From contig NZ_NPGA01000007.1 in assembly GCF_002259485.1 (NCBI RefSeq), positions 310,001 to 374,000 on the forward strand: a DNA stretch of 64,000 nt, read 5' to 3'. A model generated the notes under the pieces. That model saw only the letters and a program-made list of their open reading frames with translations. It was not told the DNA's origin and did not search any database. The translations under genes were made by a program, and so were the position numbers. Numbering within the stretch: the stretch's first letter is position 1; the number at the start of each line of letters is the position of its first letter. Positions 53,277 through 62,132 of this stretch are shown here, piece after piece. This stretch comes from Rhodococcus sp. 14-1411-2a (GTDB lineage: Bacteria > Actinomycetota > Actinomycetes > Mycobacteriales > Mycobacteriaceae).

Positions 53277-54413
53277 ATGAAGCTGCACCAGTACCTCAAT
53301 CCACTGCACGGCTGGAACGACAGCAGTGCAGTGGACAAGGTGCGCGTCTACACCCGCCAGTCGTTCCTGCTGATCTCCGTCGGTGTCGCCGTCGGTGCGA
53401 TGCTGACATCTCTGCAGTACGACGACTATCGGTCGATGGCGGCAGCAGCCGTGTGTGCGGCCGCCACTTTCGTGGTTGTGCAGCGCACCCCCGCACTCGG
53501 CGGCGAGTCGACGGCCGACCCACGAATCCCGTTGGCAATCGCGGCGGTCGCCGCCGTGGTGCTGGTAGCCGGAGGGACCACGAGCAACGCAATCTGGGCC
53601 GCCGTACTCGTCACCACAGCGGTCGCGACCCTGATTCCGTTGCGTTGGTCCCTCGCGGCGGCTGTGGCCGCTGCTCTGCTCGCGGCGGCTCTGGGAACAC
53701 CGGCGGTGGACACCGTGATCCTCGGCATCTTCATCGCCTTCATGGCCTTCACGGTGCAACTGTCGGCATGGCTGCTGCGCATCGTCACCGAACTCGATGC
53801 CACTCGCGACGCTGCTGCCGCGCTCTCGGTTGCCGAGGAACGTCTGCGCTTCTCTCGAGATCTGCACGACGTTGTCGGACGTGCGCTCTCCGCAATAGCG
53901 GTCAAGAGCGAACTCGCCGCAACGCTGGCTCGCCGGGGTGACGATCGAGCGGCGGGCCAGATGGACGAGGTTCGCATCCTGGCCCAGGAATCCATGGCCG
54001 ACGCTCGAAAGCTGGTTCGCGGCTACCGATCGGTCGATGTGGCGTCGGAACTCGACGGGGCTCGATCCCTGCTGTCGGCCGCAGGTATTTCCACCGAACT
54101 GGTCGGTGAGACCTCGGTTCTGTCCGAGCGCGCGGCCGAGGCGGCCGCCTGGGTGGTCCGTGAGGGCGTGACGAACATTCTGCGCCACTCGTCCGCCACT
54201 TATTGTCGAATCGAGCTGACCGACAACAGCATTCGCCTGATCAACGATCGTCCCGGTGCATCGTCCGAGCGCGACGACGGCACCGGCCTGAGCGGGTTGC
54301 GCGAACGATTGGTCGCCGTCGGAGGAGCGCTGAACACGGAGAAGACGAGCGAGGAATTCACCCTCACTGCGACGTTACCGACATCGCCCCAGAAGCCGAG
54401 GACCACACCATGA
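53277..54413 (+). CDS. sensor histidine kinase (HisKA_3, DesK/LiaS-like)
   Basis: A 378-residue membrane kinase. Five or six hydrophobic helices (about 28-48, 54-70, 86-100, 105-122, 126-142 and 146-168) with little extracytoplasmic sequence suggest an intramembrane sensor. The H-box is RFSRDLHDVVGRALSAI, with His197. The HATPase N-box is WVVREGVTNILRHS (near 297) and the G-box GTGLSGLRERL (near 340). DHp of the HisKA_3 kind pairs with NarL-type regulators. The ATG at 53277 is 38 bases after the permease stop. It overlaps the regulator by 4 nt. Confidence 0.9.
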   Translation: MKLHQYLNPLHGWNDSSAVDKVRVYTRQSFLLISVGVAVGAMLTSLQYDDYRSMAAAAVCAAATFVVVQRTPALGGESTADPRIPLAIAAVAAVVLVAGGTTSNAIWAAVLVTTAVATLIPLRWSLAAAVAAALLAAALGTPAVDTVILGIFIAFMAFTVQLSAWLLRIVTELDATRDAAAALSVAEERLRFSRDLHDVVGRALSAIAVKSELAATLARRGDDRAAGQMDEVRILAQESMADARKLVRGYRSVDVASELDGARSLLSAAGISTELVGETSVLSERAAEAAAWVVREGVTNILRHSSATYCRIELTDNSIRLINDRPGASSERDDGTGLSGLRERLVAVGGALNTEKTSEEFTLTATLPTSPQKPRTTP

Positions 54414-55015
54414 TTCGAGTACTACTGGCCGACGACGAGAATCTGATCCGAACCGCTCTGGCGACCATGCTCGATCTGGAGGACGACATCGAAATCGTCG
54501 GGCAGGCCGACTCCGGCGAGAAGGCGTTGACCGTCGCAGCCTCTCTCGCCCCCGATGTGGCCGTGCTCGACCTGCAGATGGGCGGGATCGACGGCATCGA
54601 GACGGCCCAGAAGATCGCCGAGACGCTGCCCGCCTGTGCGTCGATCATCGTCACCAGCCACGGTCGGCCGGGCTACCTGAAGAAGGCGCTCGAAGCGGGC
54701 GTACGCGGGTTCCTCCCCAAGACCACGTCGGCTGCCACGCTGGCCGAGGTGGTGCGCACCGTCCACGGCGGCGGTCGCTACGTCGACCCCACGCTGGCCG
54801 CGGAAGCCATCGGAGCCGGAGACTCTCCGCTCACACCACGCGAGGCCGATGTGCTCGAGTTCGCCGCGGACGGCGCGTCGATCGCGGAGATCGCACGGCG
54901 GGCTCATCTTTCGCCCGGCACCACCCGCAACTACCTGTCCGCTGCCGCTGCGAAACTGGGGGCAGCGAACCGGCACGAGGCCTGCGCTCTCGCTCGACGC
55001 CACGGCTGGATCTGA
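54410..55015 (+). CDS. NarL/LuxR-type response regulator
   Basis: A 201-residue regulator. The receiver has DDE (8-10), Asp54 in VAVLDLQMGG and Lys104-area LPKTTSAATL. The LuxR-type HTH (about 138-195) is SPLTPREADVLEFAADGASIAEIARRAHLSPGTTRNYLSAAAAKLG (split: scaffold LTPREADVLE, recognition helix SPGTTRNYLSA). It is the last gene of the exporter operon and translationally coupled to the kinase (ATGA). Its probable targets are the palindromes at 51214-51250, giving autoregulation of the operon and perhaps control of the divergent MFS gene. Confidence 0.92.
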   Translation: MIRVLLADDENLIRTALATMLDLEDDIEIVGQADSGEKALTVAASLAPDVAVLDLQMGGIDGIETAQKIAETLPACASIIVTSHGRPGYLKKALEAGVRGFLPKTTSAATLAEVVRTVHGGGRYVDPTLAAEAIGAGDSPLTPREADVLEFAADGASIAEIARRAHLSPGTTRNYLSAAAAKLGAANRHEACALARRHGWI

Positions 55016-55022
55016 ATCACCG

Positions 55023-56327
55023 TCACACTTTCGTGCTCACGGCGACAGTATCGAGGGTGGGGAGCCAATGACCGTCCGCGGGCCGTACCACGGTGATCCG
55101 CAAATTGTTGTGCCGCAGTAGATACACCGCCGCGAAGAGGCCGGTCGCCAGAGAGATGGCCCCGCCGAAGAGCAACGGTGCCCGCGGATCCAAGGCGTCG
55201 GCGAGCCAACCGAGAACCGGACTGCCCAGCGGAGTGCCGCCGAGGAAGCACAGCATGTAGATGCCCATCACGCGTCCGCGCATGTCGGACGGCACCGACA
55301 TCTGCAGAATGTTCATCGCCGACGTCGTGAACGTCAAAGTCAGGGCGCCGGTGGGTATCAGCAGAAGCGCGACGAGCAAGTAGTTGGGCATCAACCCGAC
55401 GATCAACTCGAAAGCTCCGAATGCGATGACGGCACCGATGAAAAGACGCAGCCGCGGTGCGCTCGCCCGCCGTGCAGCCAGAGTCGCTCCGGCCAACGTG
55501 CCGACCGCCAGCGTCGTCGAGAGCAGTCCGTAGGCGTCCGCTCCGCTACCGAACGTGTTGCGCGCCAACACCGACAGACTCAGCGGGAAGTTGAGGCCGA
55601 ACGTCGAGACCATGAAGACCGTGGCCAGCAGTACTCGTAGGTCACCGCGCCCCCAGACGTAGCGAAATCCCTCCCGCACCTGCCCTTTGGCGCGTGGGGC
55701 AGGTTCGACGCGGAAGAGTTGACCGACGTTCATCGCCACGAGGGCACCGAACACCGCCGCGAACGACACGGCATTGATGAGGAACACCCAGCCGGTGCCG
55801 ACGAGGGTGATGAGCACTCCGGACACGGCAGGCCCGACGATGCGCGCCATGTTGAACGTCATCGAGTTCAACGCGATCGCATTGGCGAGGGTCTCTTTGC
55901 CGACCATCTCGATGGTGAAGGATTGCCGCACCGGAGCGTCGATGGCGGACGAGCAGCCGAGGATGAACGCGATGACGTACACGTGCCACAGCTCGACCAT
56001 CCCCCCGACGTCGAGCACACCGAGCACCAGACCGCAGACCGCGGCGAACACCTGGGTGATCATCAGGAGCTTGCGCTTGTCGTATCGGTCTGCCAGGACC
56101 CCACCCCAGACCGAGAGGAACAGTGTCGGCCCGAACTGCAGGGCCATGACGATGCCGACGGCGAAGCCGTTGCCGCCGGACAGCGTCAGAACGAGCCAGT
56201 CCTGGGCCACCCGCTGCATCCACGTGCCGACCAGCGAGACGATCTGCCCCGACGCCCACAATCGGTAGTTGTGAGTCTTCAGGGCGGCGAACATCGTCGA
56301 GCCGGAGGAACGGGAAACAGGGGCCAC
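55023..56327 (-). CDS. MFS efflux transporter
   Basis: Twelve-helix MFS_3-type exporter of 434 residues. It opens SSGSTMFAALKTHNYRLWASGQIVSLVGTWMQRVAQDWLVL (about 8-48, split), the signature of this group. Loop 2-3 is SVWGGVLADRYDKRKLLM (near 72). IDAPVRQSFTIEMVGKETLANAIALNS (near 128) is typical of EntS/Bcr-like effluxers. A GTG at 56327 follows a -10 box TATTAT by 7 nt, so the transcript is probably leaderless. It lies downstream of a MarR gene and likely under its control. It converges on the response regulator, 7 bases apart. Confidence 0.9.
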   Translation of the reverse strand: MAPVSRSSGSTMFAALKTHNYRLWASGQIVSLVGTWMQRVAQDWLVLTLSGGNGFAVGIVMALQFGPTLFLSVWGGVLADRYDKRKLLMITQVFAAVCGLVLGVLDVGGMVELWHVYVIAFILGCSSAIDAPVRQSFTIEMVGKETLANAIALNSMTFNMARIVGPAVSGVLITLVGTGWVFLINAVSFAAVFGALVAMNVGQLFRVEPAPRAKGQVREGFRYVWGRGDLRVLLATVFMVSTFGLNFPLSLSVLARNTFGSGADAYGLLSTTLAVGTLAGATLAARRASAPRLRLFIGAVIAFGAFELIVGLMPNYLLVALLLIPTGALTLTFTTSAMNILQMSVPSDMRGRVMGIYMLCFLGGTPLGSPVLGWLADALDPRAPLLFGGAISLATGLFAAVYLLRHNNLRITVVRPADGHWLPTLDTVAVSTKV

Positions 56328-56351
56328 CGTTCAGATAATAAACCTAGGTAA
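56328..56351 (-). promoter_or_regulatory. MarR operator and leaderless promoter of the MFS gene
   Basis: In the 24-base gap the palindrome ACCTAGGT (56342-56349) abuts the minus-strand -10 box TATTAT (56340-56335). That box is 7 nt from the GTG at 56327, the same spacing as at 18304-18317. This would give the MFS gene its own regulated promoter inside the marR-MFS unit. Confidence 0.5.
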
Positions 56352-56798
56352 CTACTCGGAGTCGCTCACGAGGGCCCCGATGATCGTCACCGCGTCACGG
56401 AGTGTGTCGAGCTGCTCGGGTCCGAGGCCTGCGAGTTGCGCGGTCATCCACGCTTCGCGGGCGCTGGCCTCGTCGGCGATCAGCTCTCGCCCGGCCGGTG
56501 ACAGCGAGACGATCACCTGCCGCCCGTCGGTGGGATGTGGGGTGCGCGCCACCAGACCGAGTTCGGCCAACGACGCGATCACCCGCGTCATCGACGGCGG
56601 CTGCACCTTCTCTCGCGCGGCCAATGCACCCGGCGTCATGTCACCCTCCCGACTCAGCGTGGCCAGAGCCGACAGCTGAGTGAGCGAGACTTGCGAGTCC
56701 ACTCGCCTACCCCGAAGGTGGCGAGTCAGCCTCACCACCGCAAGCGACAGGTCGCTTGCCAATTCCCGATTGTCCTTCACAACATTTCCCGACGTCAC
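56352..56798 (-). CDS. MarR-family transcriptional regulator
   Basis: A 148-residue winged-helix regulator. The HTH is near MTPGALAAREKVQPPSMTRVIASL (about 54-77) and the wing is ARTPHPTDGRQVIVSLSP (about 84-101). DGRQ replaces the usual DRR core, so DNA contacts may differ. Similar genes in mycobacteria (Rv0880c) lie near sepH and TrmH genes and act on transport genes. Here it precedes an MFS exporter by 24 bases with a palindrome between, so repression of the exporter is the simple model. The ATG at 56798 starts TSGNVVKDNRELASDLSLAV. Confidence 0.9.
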   Translation of the reverse strand: MTSGNVVKDNRELASDLSLAVVRLTRHLRGRRVDSQVSLTQLSALATLSREGDMTPGALAAREKVQPPSMTRVIASLAELGLVARTPHPTDGRQVIVSLSPAGRELIADEASAREAWMTAQLAGLGPEQLDTLRDAVTIIGALVSDSE

Positions 56799-56832
56799 AG
56801 CGCAGAGAATACGCCCTGGTACCGACCTCGCA

Positions 56833-58284
56833 TCATGTAACCGCCTCGGTGATGGGTCCGACGGCGAAATATGCGACGAACAGCAACGCCACGATCCACA
56901 ACAGGGGATGCACCGACTTCGCCCGACCGGAGCCGACCGCGAGTATCACCCAGGTGATGAAACCGACGCCGATCCCGTTGGCGATGGAGTAGGTGAAGGG
57001 CATCACCACGATGGTCAGGAAGGCGGGCAACGCGTAATCGAAGCGCCGGAAGTCGATGTCGAGGACCTGTCCGATCATCAGCGCACCCACAACGACCAGT
57101 GCCGGAGCGGCCGCTTCGATCGGAACGACGGCCGTGAGAGGGGTGAAGAACATGGCCAACAGAAAGAGCAATCCGGTGACGACGTTGGCCAGTCCGGTAC
57201 GCGCGCCCTCGGCGATCCCGGAAGCCGATTCGACGAACACGGTGTTCGACGACGCCGACGCACCGCCACCGACGATGGCTCCGGCCCCCTCGACGACCAG
57301 GGCCTTGCCGATGTTCGGCAATTTCCCGTCCTTGTCCAGTTTCGCTTCCTTGCCCAAACCGGTCATCGTGCCCATCGCGTCGAAGAAGTTCGCGAGCACC
57401 AGCGTGAACACCAGCAGGCTGGCGGCGAGCACGCCGATGCGCGTGAACGCTCCGAACAGATCGACGTTGCCCACCAACGACAGATCGGGAGACTGAATCA
57501 ACTCGGTGGGCAGCTGCGGAACCGACAGGTTCCAGCCCTTGGGGTCGACGCCGTTCGACGGACCCACGTCGGTGACGGCCTCGACGATCGCCGCCAGCAC
57601 CGTCGTCACCACGATGCCGATCAGCAGACCGCCGCGCACCTTGCGCACCACCAGCACACCCATCAGCAACAACCCGAACACGAAGATCACCGTCGGCCAC
57701 GACGCGATGGACCCGTCGATGCCGAGCCCGACGGGAACCGTCGTGCCCGCGGCGTCGGGGATGCGGCGCACGAAGCCGGAGTCGACCAGTCCGATGAAGG
57801 CGATGAACGCGCCGATGCCTGCGGCGATCGCTGCCTTGAGCTCGGCCGGGATCGCATTGAACACCGCGGTGCGGAATCCGGTGACGGCCAGGAGCACGAT
57901 GATGATGCCGTCGATCACGACCAGCCCCATCGCCTCGGGCCACGTCACCTGCGGTGCGATCGTCACGGCGAGCAGTGTGTTGATACCCAGGCCTGCTGCG
58001 ATGCCGAAGGGATAGTTGGCGATGATGCCGAACGCGATGCTCATGAATCCGGCCACCAGCGCTGTCACGGCGGCGACCTGGGCGACCGGCAGGATGTTGC
58101 CGAGCACGTCGGTCTTGGCGGCCGCGTCGTCGGCGGAGAAGCTGCCCAGGATCAGCGGATTGAGGACCACGATGTAGGCCATGGCCACGAAGGTGACCAC
58201 TCCTCCTCGGACCTCGGATCCGACCGTCGAGCCTCGTTCGGTGATCTTGAAGTAGTTGTCGAGTAGCCGCGACGACAGTTGCAT
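56833..58284 (-). CDS. NCS2-family purine permease (AzgA/PbuG type)
   Basis: A 483-residue transporter for guanine/hypoxanthine or adenine of the AzgA branch of NCS2. The N-terminus LLDNYFKITERGSTVGSEVRGGVVTFVAMAYIVVLNPLIL (about 8-47, split) is diagnostic, as are GLGINTLLAV (near 96) and FDAMGTMTGLGKEAKL (near 303). The VGGGASASSNTVFVESASGIAEGARTGLANVVTG segment (near 340-372) is the second half-repeat. The ATG at 58284 fits the family start; an upstream in-frame start is not conserved-looking. It could salvage purines together with the distant NCS1 gene, but nothing links them. Confidence 0.93.
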   Translation of the reverse strand: MQLSSRLLDNYFKITERGSTVGSEVRGGVVTFVAMAYIVVLNPLILGSFSADDAAAKTDVLGNILPVAQVAAVTALVAGFMSIAFGIIANYPFGIAAGLGINTLLAVTIAPQVTWPEAMGLVVIDGIIIVLLAVTGFRTAVFNAIPAELKAAIAAGIGAFIAFIGLVDSGFVRRIPDAAGTTVPVGLGIDGSIASWPTVIFVFGLLLMGVLVVRKVRGGLLIGIVVTTVLAAIVEAVTDVGPSNGVDPKGWNLSVPQLPTELIQSPDLSLVGNVDLFGAFTRIGVLAASLLVFTLVLANFFDAMGTMTGLGKEAKLDKDGKLPNIGKALVVEGAGAIVGGGASASSNTVFVESASGIAEGARTGLANVVTGLLFLLAMFFTPLTAVVPIEAAAPALVVVGALMIGQVLDIDFRRFDYALPAFLTIVVMPFTYSIANGIGVGFITWVILAVGSGRAKSVHPLLWIVALLFVAYFAVGPITEAVT

Positions 58285-58368
58285 GAGCGAACGATAAAGC
58301 ACACCGAAGCACTTGGGTAACCGCAACGGCGCAGCCGAGACACGCGGCAGTGGCGTAACTTGAATTTC

Positions 58369-58608
58369 GTGGCCGACCTCCCCCAGATTCCGCGCAGCCT
58401 CACCGATCCGGTACCTGTGTTGGCGATCGGCATCCTCGGCTGGATACTCGCGTTGGTGGTGTTCACCGCCATCGGAGGTGGGGGCGGCGACGCACTGGCC
58501 ACGTGTTGGTGCGGCATCGCAGTCGGTGCCGTAGGGTTCGGAATCTTCCTGATGCAGAGAGCGGCGTCACGTCGCGGGAGCAAAACCGCCCAACGCGGCC
58601 TCGATTGA
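58369..58608 (+). CDS. small membrane protein, DUF2530-like
   Basis: A 79-residue protein with two predicted helices (about 18-37 and 44-62) after a start ADLPQIPRSLTDPVPVL that resembles DUF2530 proteins of actinobacteria. A basic tail (RAASRRGSKTAQRG) follows. The GTG at 58369 is preferred over a TTG three codons earlier. It is divergent from the purine permease with an 84-base gap. No function is known. Confidence 0.65.
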   Translation: MADLPQIPRSLTDPVPVLAIGILGWILALVVFTAIGGGGGDALATCWCGIAVGAVGFGIFLMQRAASRRGSKTAQRGLD

Positions 58609-58707
58609 GATCAGAATCACGTTAGCCCGGTCACCACAGGCCTCTGACGTGGGCAAACTAACCCCTCGACCGGTTGAGTAACACAAAGTTAACGTGGACC
58701 ATGGGTT

Positions 58708-58893
58708 ATGTCAGAAAAAAACAACCTCTTGATCCACGAAAGCCAGGCCATGAAGCTCGTCTCTCAGTACCGCACTCGCCGCAACCACGTCCGCTCGCTC
58801 CGCGCCCTCTACGCACGCGCCAACGCTGTCTCCAGCCCGGCCATGCGCGACGAGCTGCTCGTCATCGCACAGCGCTCGGATTTCTCGCGCTGA
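58708..58893 (+). CDS. small basic protein of unknown function
   Basis: A 61-residue basic protein: SEKNNLLIHESQAMKLVSQY, then RTRRNHVRSLRALYARANAV and SSPAMRDELLVIAQRSDFSR. It is predicted all-helical with no signal or membrane segment. I do not recognise it. Its 3' end overlaps the convergent PAP2 gene by 32 bases. An upstream TTGAGT and a GTTAACGTGG stretch could be promoter elements. The composition is normal for the window, so it may be a real small gene, but support is limited. Confidence 0.5.
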   Translation: MSEKNNLLIHESQAMKLVSQYRTRRNHVRSLRALYARANAVSSPAMRDELLVIAQRSDFSR

Positions 58894-59413
58894 TCAGCCT
58901 GACGGCATAGATCCAACCCAGCCCCCACAGGGCACCGAACACCCAGCCTGCCAGCACGTCCGTGGTCCAGTGCGCACCCAAGTAGATCCGAGAGAATCCG
59001 ATCAGCAGGGACGCGAGCACGGGAAACACGAGCAGTACCGGCCGATGCAGCCACGGAGTGGACGATCGCAGCATCACCGCGATCGCCACCGTGGCAAGCA
59101 CCATCGACATCATCGCGTGGCCCGACGGAAACGAATGGCTCGCAATGTCGACCAGCCGCTCCGGAAGCGGTGGACGCTCCCGCGCGAACGCGAACTTCAG
59201 CGCATTCATCAGACCCCATCCGGTCAGCATCGCGCCTGCGATCACGACGGCATCCGATCTGCGTCCGACGCGAAGCAATGCAACGACGCCCACCGCGGAC
59301 AGCAGAAACATCGACACCGTGTTGCCGAGCGTGGTGATGATCCAGAACATCGTCGTGACCCACCCGACCCGATGCCCGACCATCCAGTCCAGGATCACAC
59401 CGTCAAACCCCAC
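58862..59413 (-). CDS. PAP2-family membrane phosphatase
   Basis: A 183-residue phosphatidic-acid-phosphatase-type enzyme with five or six helices. All three PAP2 motifs are present: KFAFARERPP (near 71), PSGH in ASHSFPSGHAMM (near 93) and SRIYLGAHWTTD (near 140). It may dephosphorylate undecaprenyl diphosphate or lipid phosphates at the outer face of the membrane. The start is a GTG at 59413 that lies 11 bases inside the 3' end of the ATPase gene, so it is coupled to it. It converges on the small protein at 58708-58893. Confidence 0.9.
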   Translation of the reverse strand: MGFDGVILDWMVGHRVGWVTTMFWIITTLGNTVSMFLLSAVGVVALLRVGRRSDAVVIAGAMLTGWGLMNALKFAFARERPPLPERLVDIASHSFPSGHAMMSMVLATVAIAVMLRSSTPWLHRPVLLVFPVLASLLIGFSRIYLGAHWTTDVLAGWVFGALWGLGWIYAVRLISARNPSAVR

Positions 59414-62132
59414 GAGGTCGCTCCCAACTCTCCGTGCAATGGACCGTTCCGTCGGCGGTCACCCACCACGGGAGTGTCCGCTCGCCGCTCACGTCACCGG
59501 ACAGCCGCACCACGAGTTCGCGATGCACCACCACCCCGCCGGACGGCAGCGGCAATCCCATGACCGCACAGGCCGATACGGCTCCGGGTTCACGATCCCA
59601 GGAGCTGACCCGTCCCACTCCCAGCACTTCTCCGCTGATCGCCTCCGACGCCGACCTGATGTCGAGAACGTCGGCCAGTGCCGCAGCGGTAGCCATGTCC
59701 GAGAGCACGGCGACCTCCGGTGGTACCACGCTCGCCAGCCACGGGGCGTCGATCACCAGCGCATCCGACGCGTCCACGACTGCGCCGCCGAGCGTGCGGA
59801 CACGATCCGGGGGATCGATGTCCGAGACCTCGATGCGCCGCTCCACCACAGCGGTGGCGATGAGCGTGTGGGTTCGCGCGATCACCGCAGGGGTCGGACT
59901 CCGCTGTGGATCCGACAGCGCTGCCAGCAGCACGCGAGCAGTATCGGCGCTGTCGCAGATCGACGCGCTGAGCACCGCCTTCAGTTCGTCGGCACGCGGA
60001 TGATCCAGCGGATCGAGCAACCCGGCGAACGTCTCGTCCGACGGTGCCCGAAACGCAATCGGACGCGAACCATGCACTCGCGCATGGCGTCCGATCCACC
60101 ACGCGGTGTAGCCGTCCCGATCGGCCAGTGCCGCACGGGTGCTCGGGTCGTCCAACAGTACGGTCAGAGCCTCGGACCAGCCGTCCGATCGAACGAGGTC
60201 GAGATCGCGAACCGCCAAGAGTGTTTCCGGCTCCTCGGACAGCCCCGACCACCATGCCGACTCGTCGTCGAGATCGTGATCCGGCCCGGTCGGCAGTTCG
60301 TCACGCACCACCGAGAACCCCCACCCGACGCCCACTGCTCGCAGCGCCCGCTCACCGAACCTGGCCACCACCGCAGGCGCGAGCACACCGAACGGCGAAT
60401 CCCGTATCAGCAGATCCGCCAACGGCGCTCCGGGAAGCAACAATTCGTCGGCGCTGCGCAATTCACCCTCGTCGTCTTCGAGGGGCAGACCGCCGAGCCA
60501 ACCGGGTAGTTCGCTCGCCTCTGCCGCCAGCGCGAGCACGGCCGAGACCAGACCGTCGACCTCCTCGCTCTCGTCCCAGTCGAGATCGTCCAGCGCAGCC
60601 TCGAGCGCCGGGTCGGTGAGCAGCTCGGTCGCAGTCGACTCGCGGGCACCCAGACGCGACAGCAGCGGACTCACCGCTTCCGGGTGCACCAACCTGACCC
60701 AGGTGACCGCAGCCGAGGCGTCGGAGCCGATCACCGTCGTCCGCGGACCGGTCACCGTGCGACCGTCCGCGAGCGGAACAGGCAGCGCTGCAAGCTCTTC
60801 CGCAGCCACACCGTCGACCACGAGTGGGGTCAACGCGTCGAACAGTCGCCGCCACCAACTCGGCTCGCGATCGGACCCACCGACCATCTCCGCCAGCCTC
60901 GCCAACCCGATCCGGTGCACACCCACTGCCGCGAGCGCCGACGCATGCCGTGCACCCGACAGTGATGCGTCGACCAGATCGGGTACGACACCTGTCAGTA
61001 CCTCGGTGAGTTCCTCGGTGGCGTCGGCGACGACGTTCGCCCGCTCGGGCACCAGATCGCGTCCGTCGACACCGGGAAGCCATGGTGCGCAGGACAATCG
61101 ACGAAACACGAGTTCACGCAGCGCACCGTCGACCTCGCTGCGAGCGAATCCGACCTCGGGCACGAACGACACCCTGGATGCGGCAGGCAGCGAGGCCACG
61201 AAGTCCACGTACCCGTGCGCTACCGCGTCGAACGAGACACCCGGCAACACGCGTCGCCGATCGGGTTGCATCGGTACATCGGCAATGACCAACGCGGGCA
61301 ACGAGATCAGCTCGTCCGAGCGCGTCGGAGCGCGCAACACATCGGGCGGAGAGGGAACGGGCAGACCGTCGACGACCGGAGCGAGCCAGCGGGCGGCCGG
61401 GGTGGTGAACTGCCGCCAGGTTCGCGCGCCGATCGTGACCTCGGAGGAGTGGTCGTCCAATTCGATTCTGCTGCAGTCGATCACGACGCCGTCGATCTCG
61501 ATGGAGTTCAACGCCTCCAGTTCGAGCAGCAGGTCGACGGACTCGTCCACAAATCCTGACGCAAAAGAATCCGCCGCCACATCGGCTCGCAATGTCAACA
61601 CGATCTCGGTGTCGAAGCCGTCGGCCGGCGAATCTGCGACAGGCCATGCGAGCCGCAGCACCGGCACTCCGGTGTCAGGCAAGGGCATGCCTCGCCCGGC
61701 CAGCGCCTCGAGCGTGCGCCGTGCACTGAACGCCACGCCGCCGCCACGGGAACGCAGCTCGATCTCGTCGGACACCGAACGCACTGCGGTGAACCCGACC
61801 CCGAACTGCCCGACGCCCGGGTCCGTCGAGCCCTTGGCCGAGGCCCGCAGCGCCGTGAGGGCGTGCACGCCCGAGACATCGAGCGCTGCACCGGTATTGG
61901 CGACATGCAGAGCACCGAACTCATCGGTCCACACGGCCAGCCGACCCGGGACGCCGGCGCGCTGCGCGGCGTCCGCCGCGTTCTGCGCCAGCTCGGTCAA
62001 CAGACGATCGCGGTAACCCCCGCGCACCAGATCGAACTCGGACGCCGAATCCTCCCGAAGCCTGGTGGGAGAAGAGCCCCACGCCGCGAGAATCGACTCC
62101 CGCAGCGACTCGGTGTCGAACGGATCGATCAG
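59403..62132 (-). CDS. sacsin-like GHKL ATPase, probably starting at CTG
   Basis: Large protein (909 residues from 62132) with an N-terminal HSP90/sacsin-type GHKL ATPase domain. The N-box is LLTELAQNAADAAQRAG, the G1 loop ALHVANTGAAL and the G2 loop GVGQFGVGFTAVRSVSD. A long Leu/Asp/Ala-rich region without known domains follows. The first in-frame ATG/GTG/TTG is a GTG at 62027. However, the 35 codons before it read IDPFDTESLRESILAAWGSS, then PTRLREDSASEFDL, which belongs to the conserved N-terminus of this family as I recall it. The only start that includes it is CTG at 62132, overlapping the DUF3027 stop as CTGA. If GTG 62027 is used, the protein has 874 residues. The function is unknown. 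Confidence 0.8.
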   Translation of the reverse strand: MIDPFDTESLRESILAAWGSSPTRLREDSASEFDLVRGGYRDRLLTELAQNAADAAQRAGVPGRLAVWTDEFGALHVANTGAALDVSGVHALTALRASAKGSTDPGVGQFGVGFTAVRSVSDEIELRSRGGGVAFSARRTLEALAGRGMPLPDTGVPVLRLAWPVADSPADGFDTEIVLTLRADVAADSFASGFVDESVDLLLELEALNSIEIDGVVIDCSRIELDDHSSEVTIGARTWRQFTTPAARWLAPVVDGLPVPSPPDVLRAPTRSDELISLPALVIADVPMQPDRRRVLPGVSFDAVAHGYVDFVASLPAASRVSFVPEVGFARSEVDGALRELVFRRLSCAPWLPGVDGRDLVPERANVVADATEELTEVLTGVVPDLVDASLSGARHASALAAVGVHRIGLARLAEMVGGSDREPSWWRRLFDALTPLVVDGVAAEELAALPVPLADGRTVTGPRTTVIGSDASAAVTWVRLVHPEAVSPLLSRLGARESTATELLTDPALEAALDDLDWDESEEVDGLVSAVLALAAEASELPGWLGGLPLEDDEGELRSADELLLPGAPLADLLIRDSPFGVLAPAVVARFGERALRAVGVGWGFSVVRDELPTGPDHDLDDESAWWSGLSEEPETLLAVRDLDLVRSDGWSEALTVLLDDPSTRAALADRDGYTAWWIGRHARVHGSRPIAFRAPSDETFAGLLDPLDHPRADELKAVLSASICDSADTARVLLAALSDPQRSPTPAVIARTHTLIATAVVERRIEVSDIDPPDRVRTLGGAVVDASDALVIDAPWLASVVPPEVAVLSDMATAAALADVLDIRSASEAISGEVLGVGRVSSWDREPGAVSACAVMGLPLPSGGVVVHRELVVRLSGDVSGERTLPWWVTADGTVHCTESWERPRGV

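Noticed and set aside
56680-58266. A 528-codon plus-strand open frame
   Set aside because: It is antisense to the NCS2 permease and rich in His/Arg/Asp, a typical high-GC shadow.
60616-62016. A 466-codon plus-strand Ser/Thr-rich open frame
   Set aside because: It is antisense to the sacsin-like ATPase, whose motifs are clear; the Ser/Thr bias comes from GC-skewed codons.
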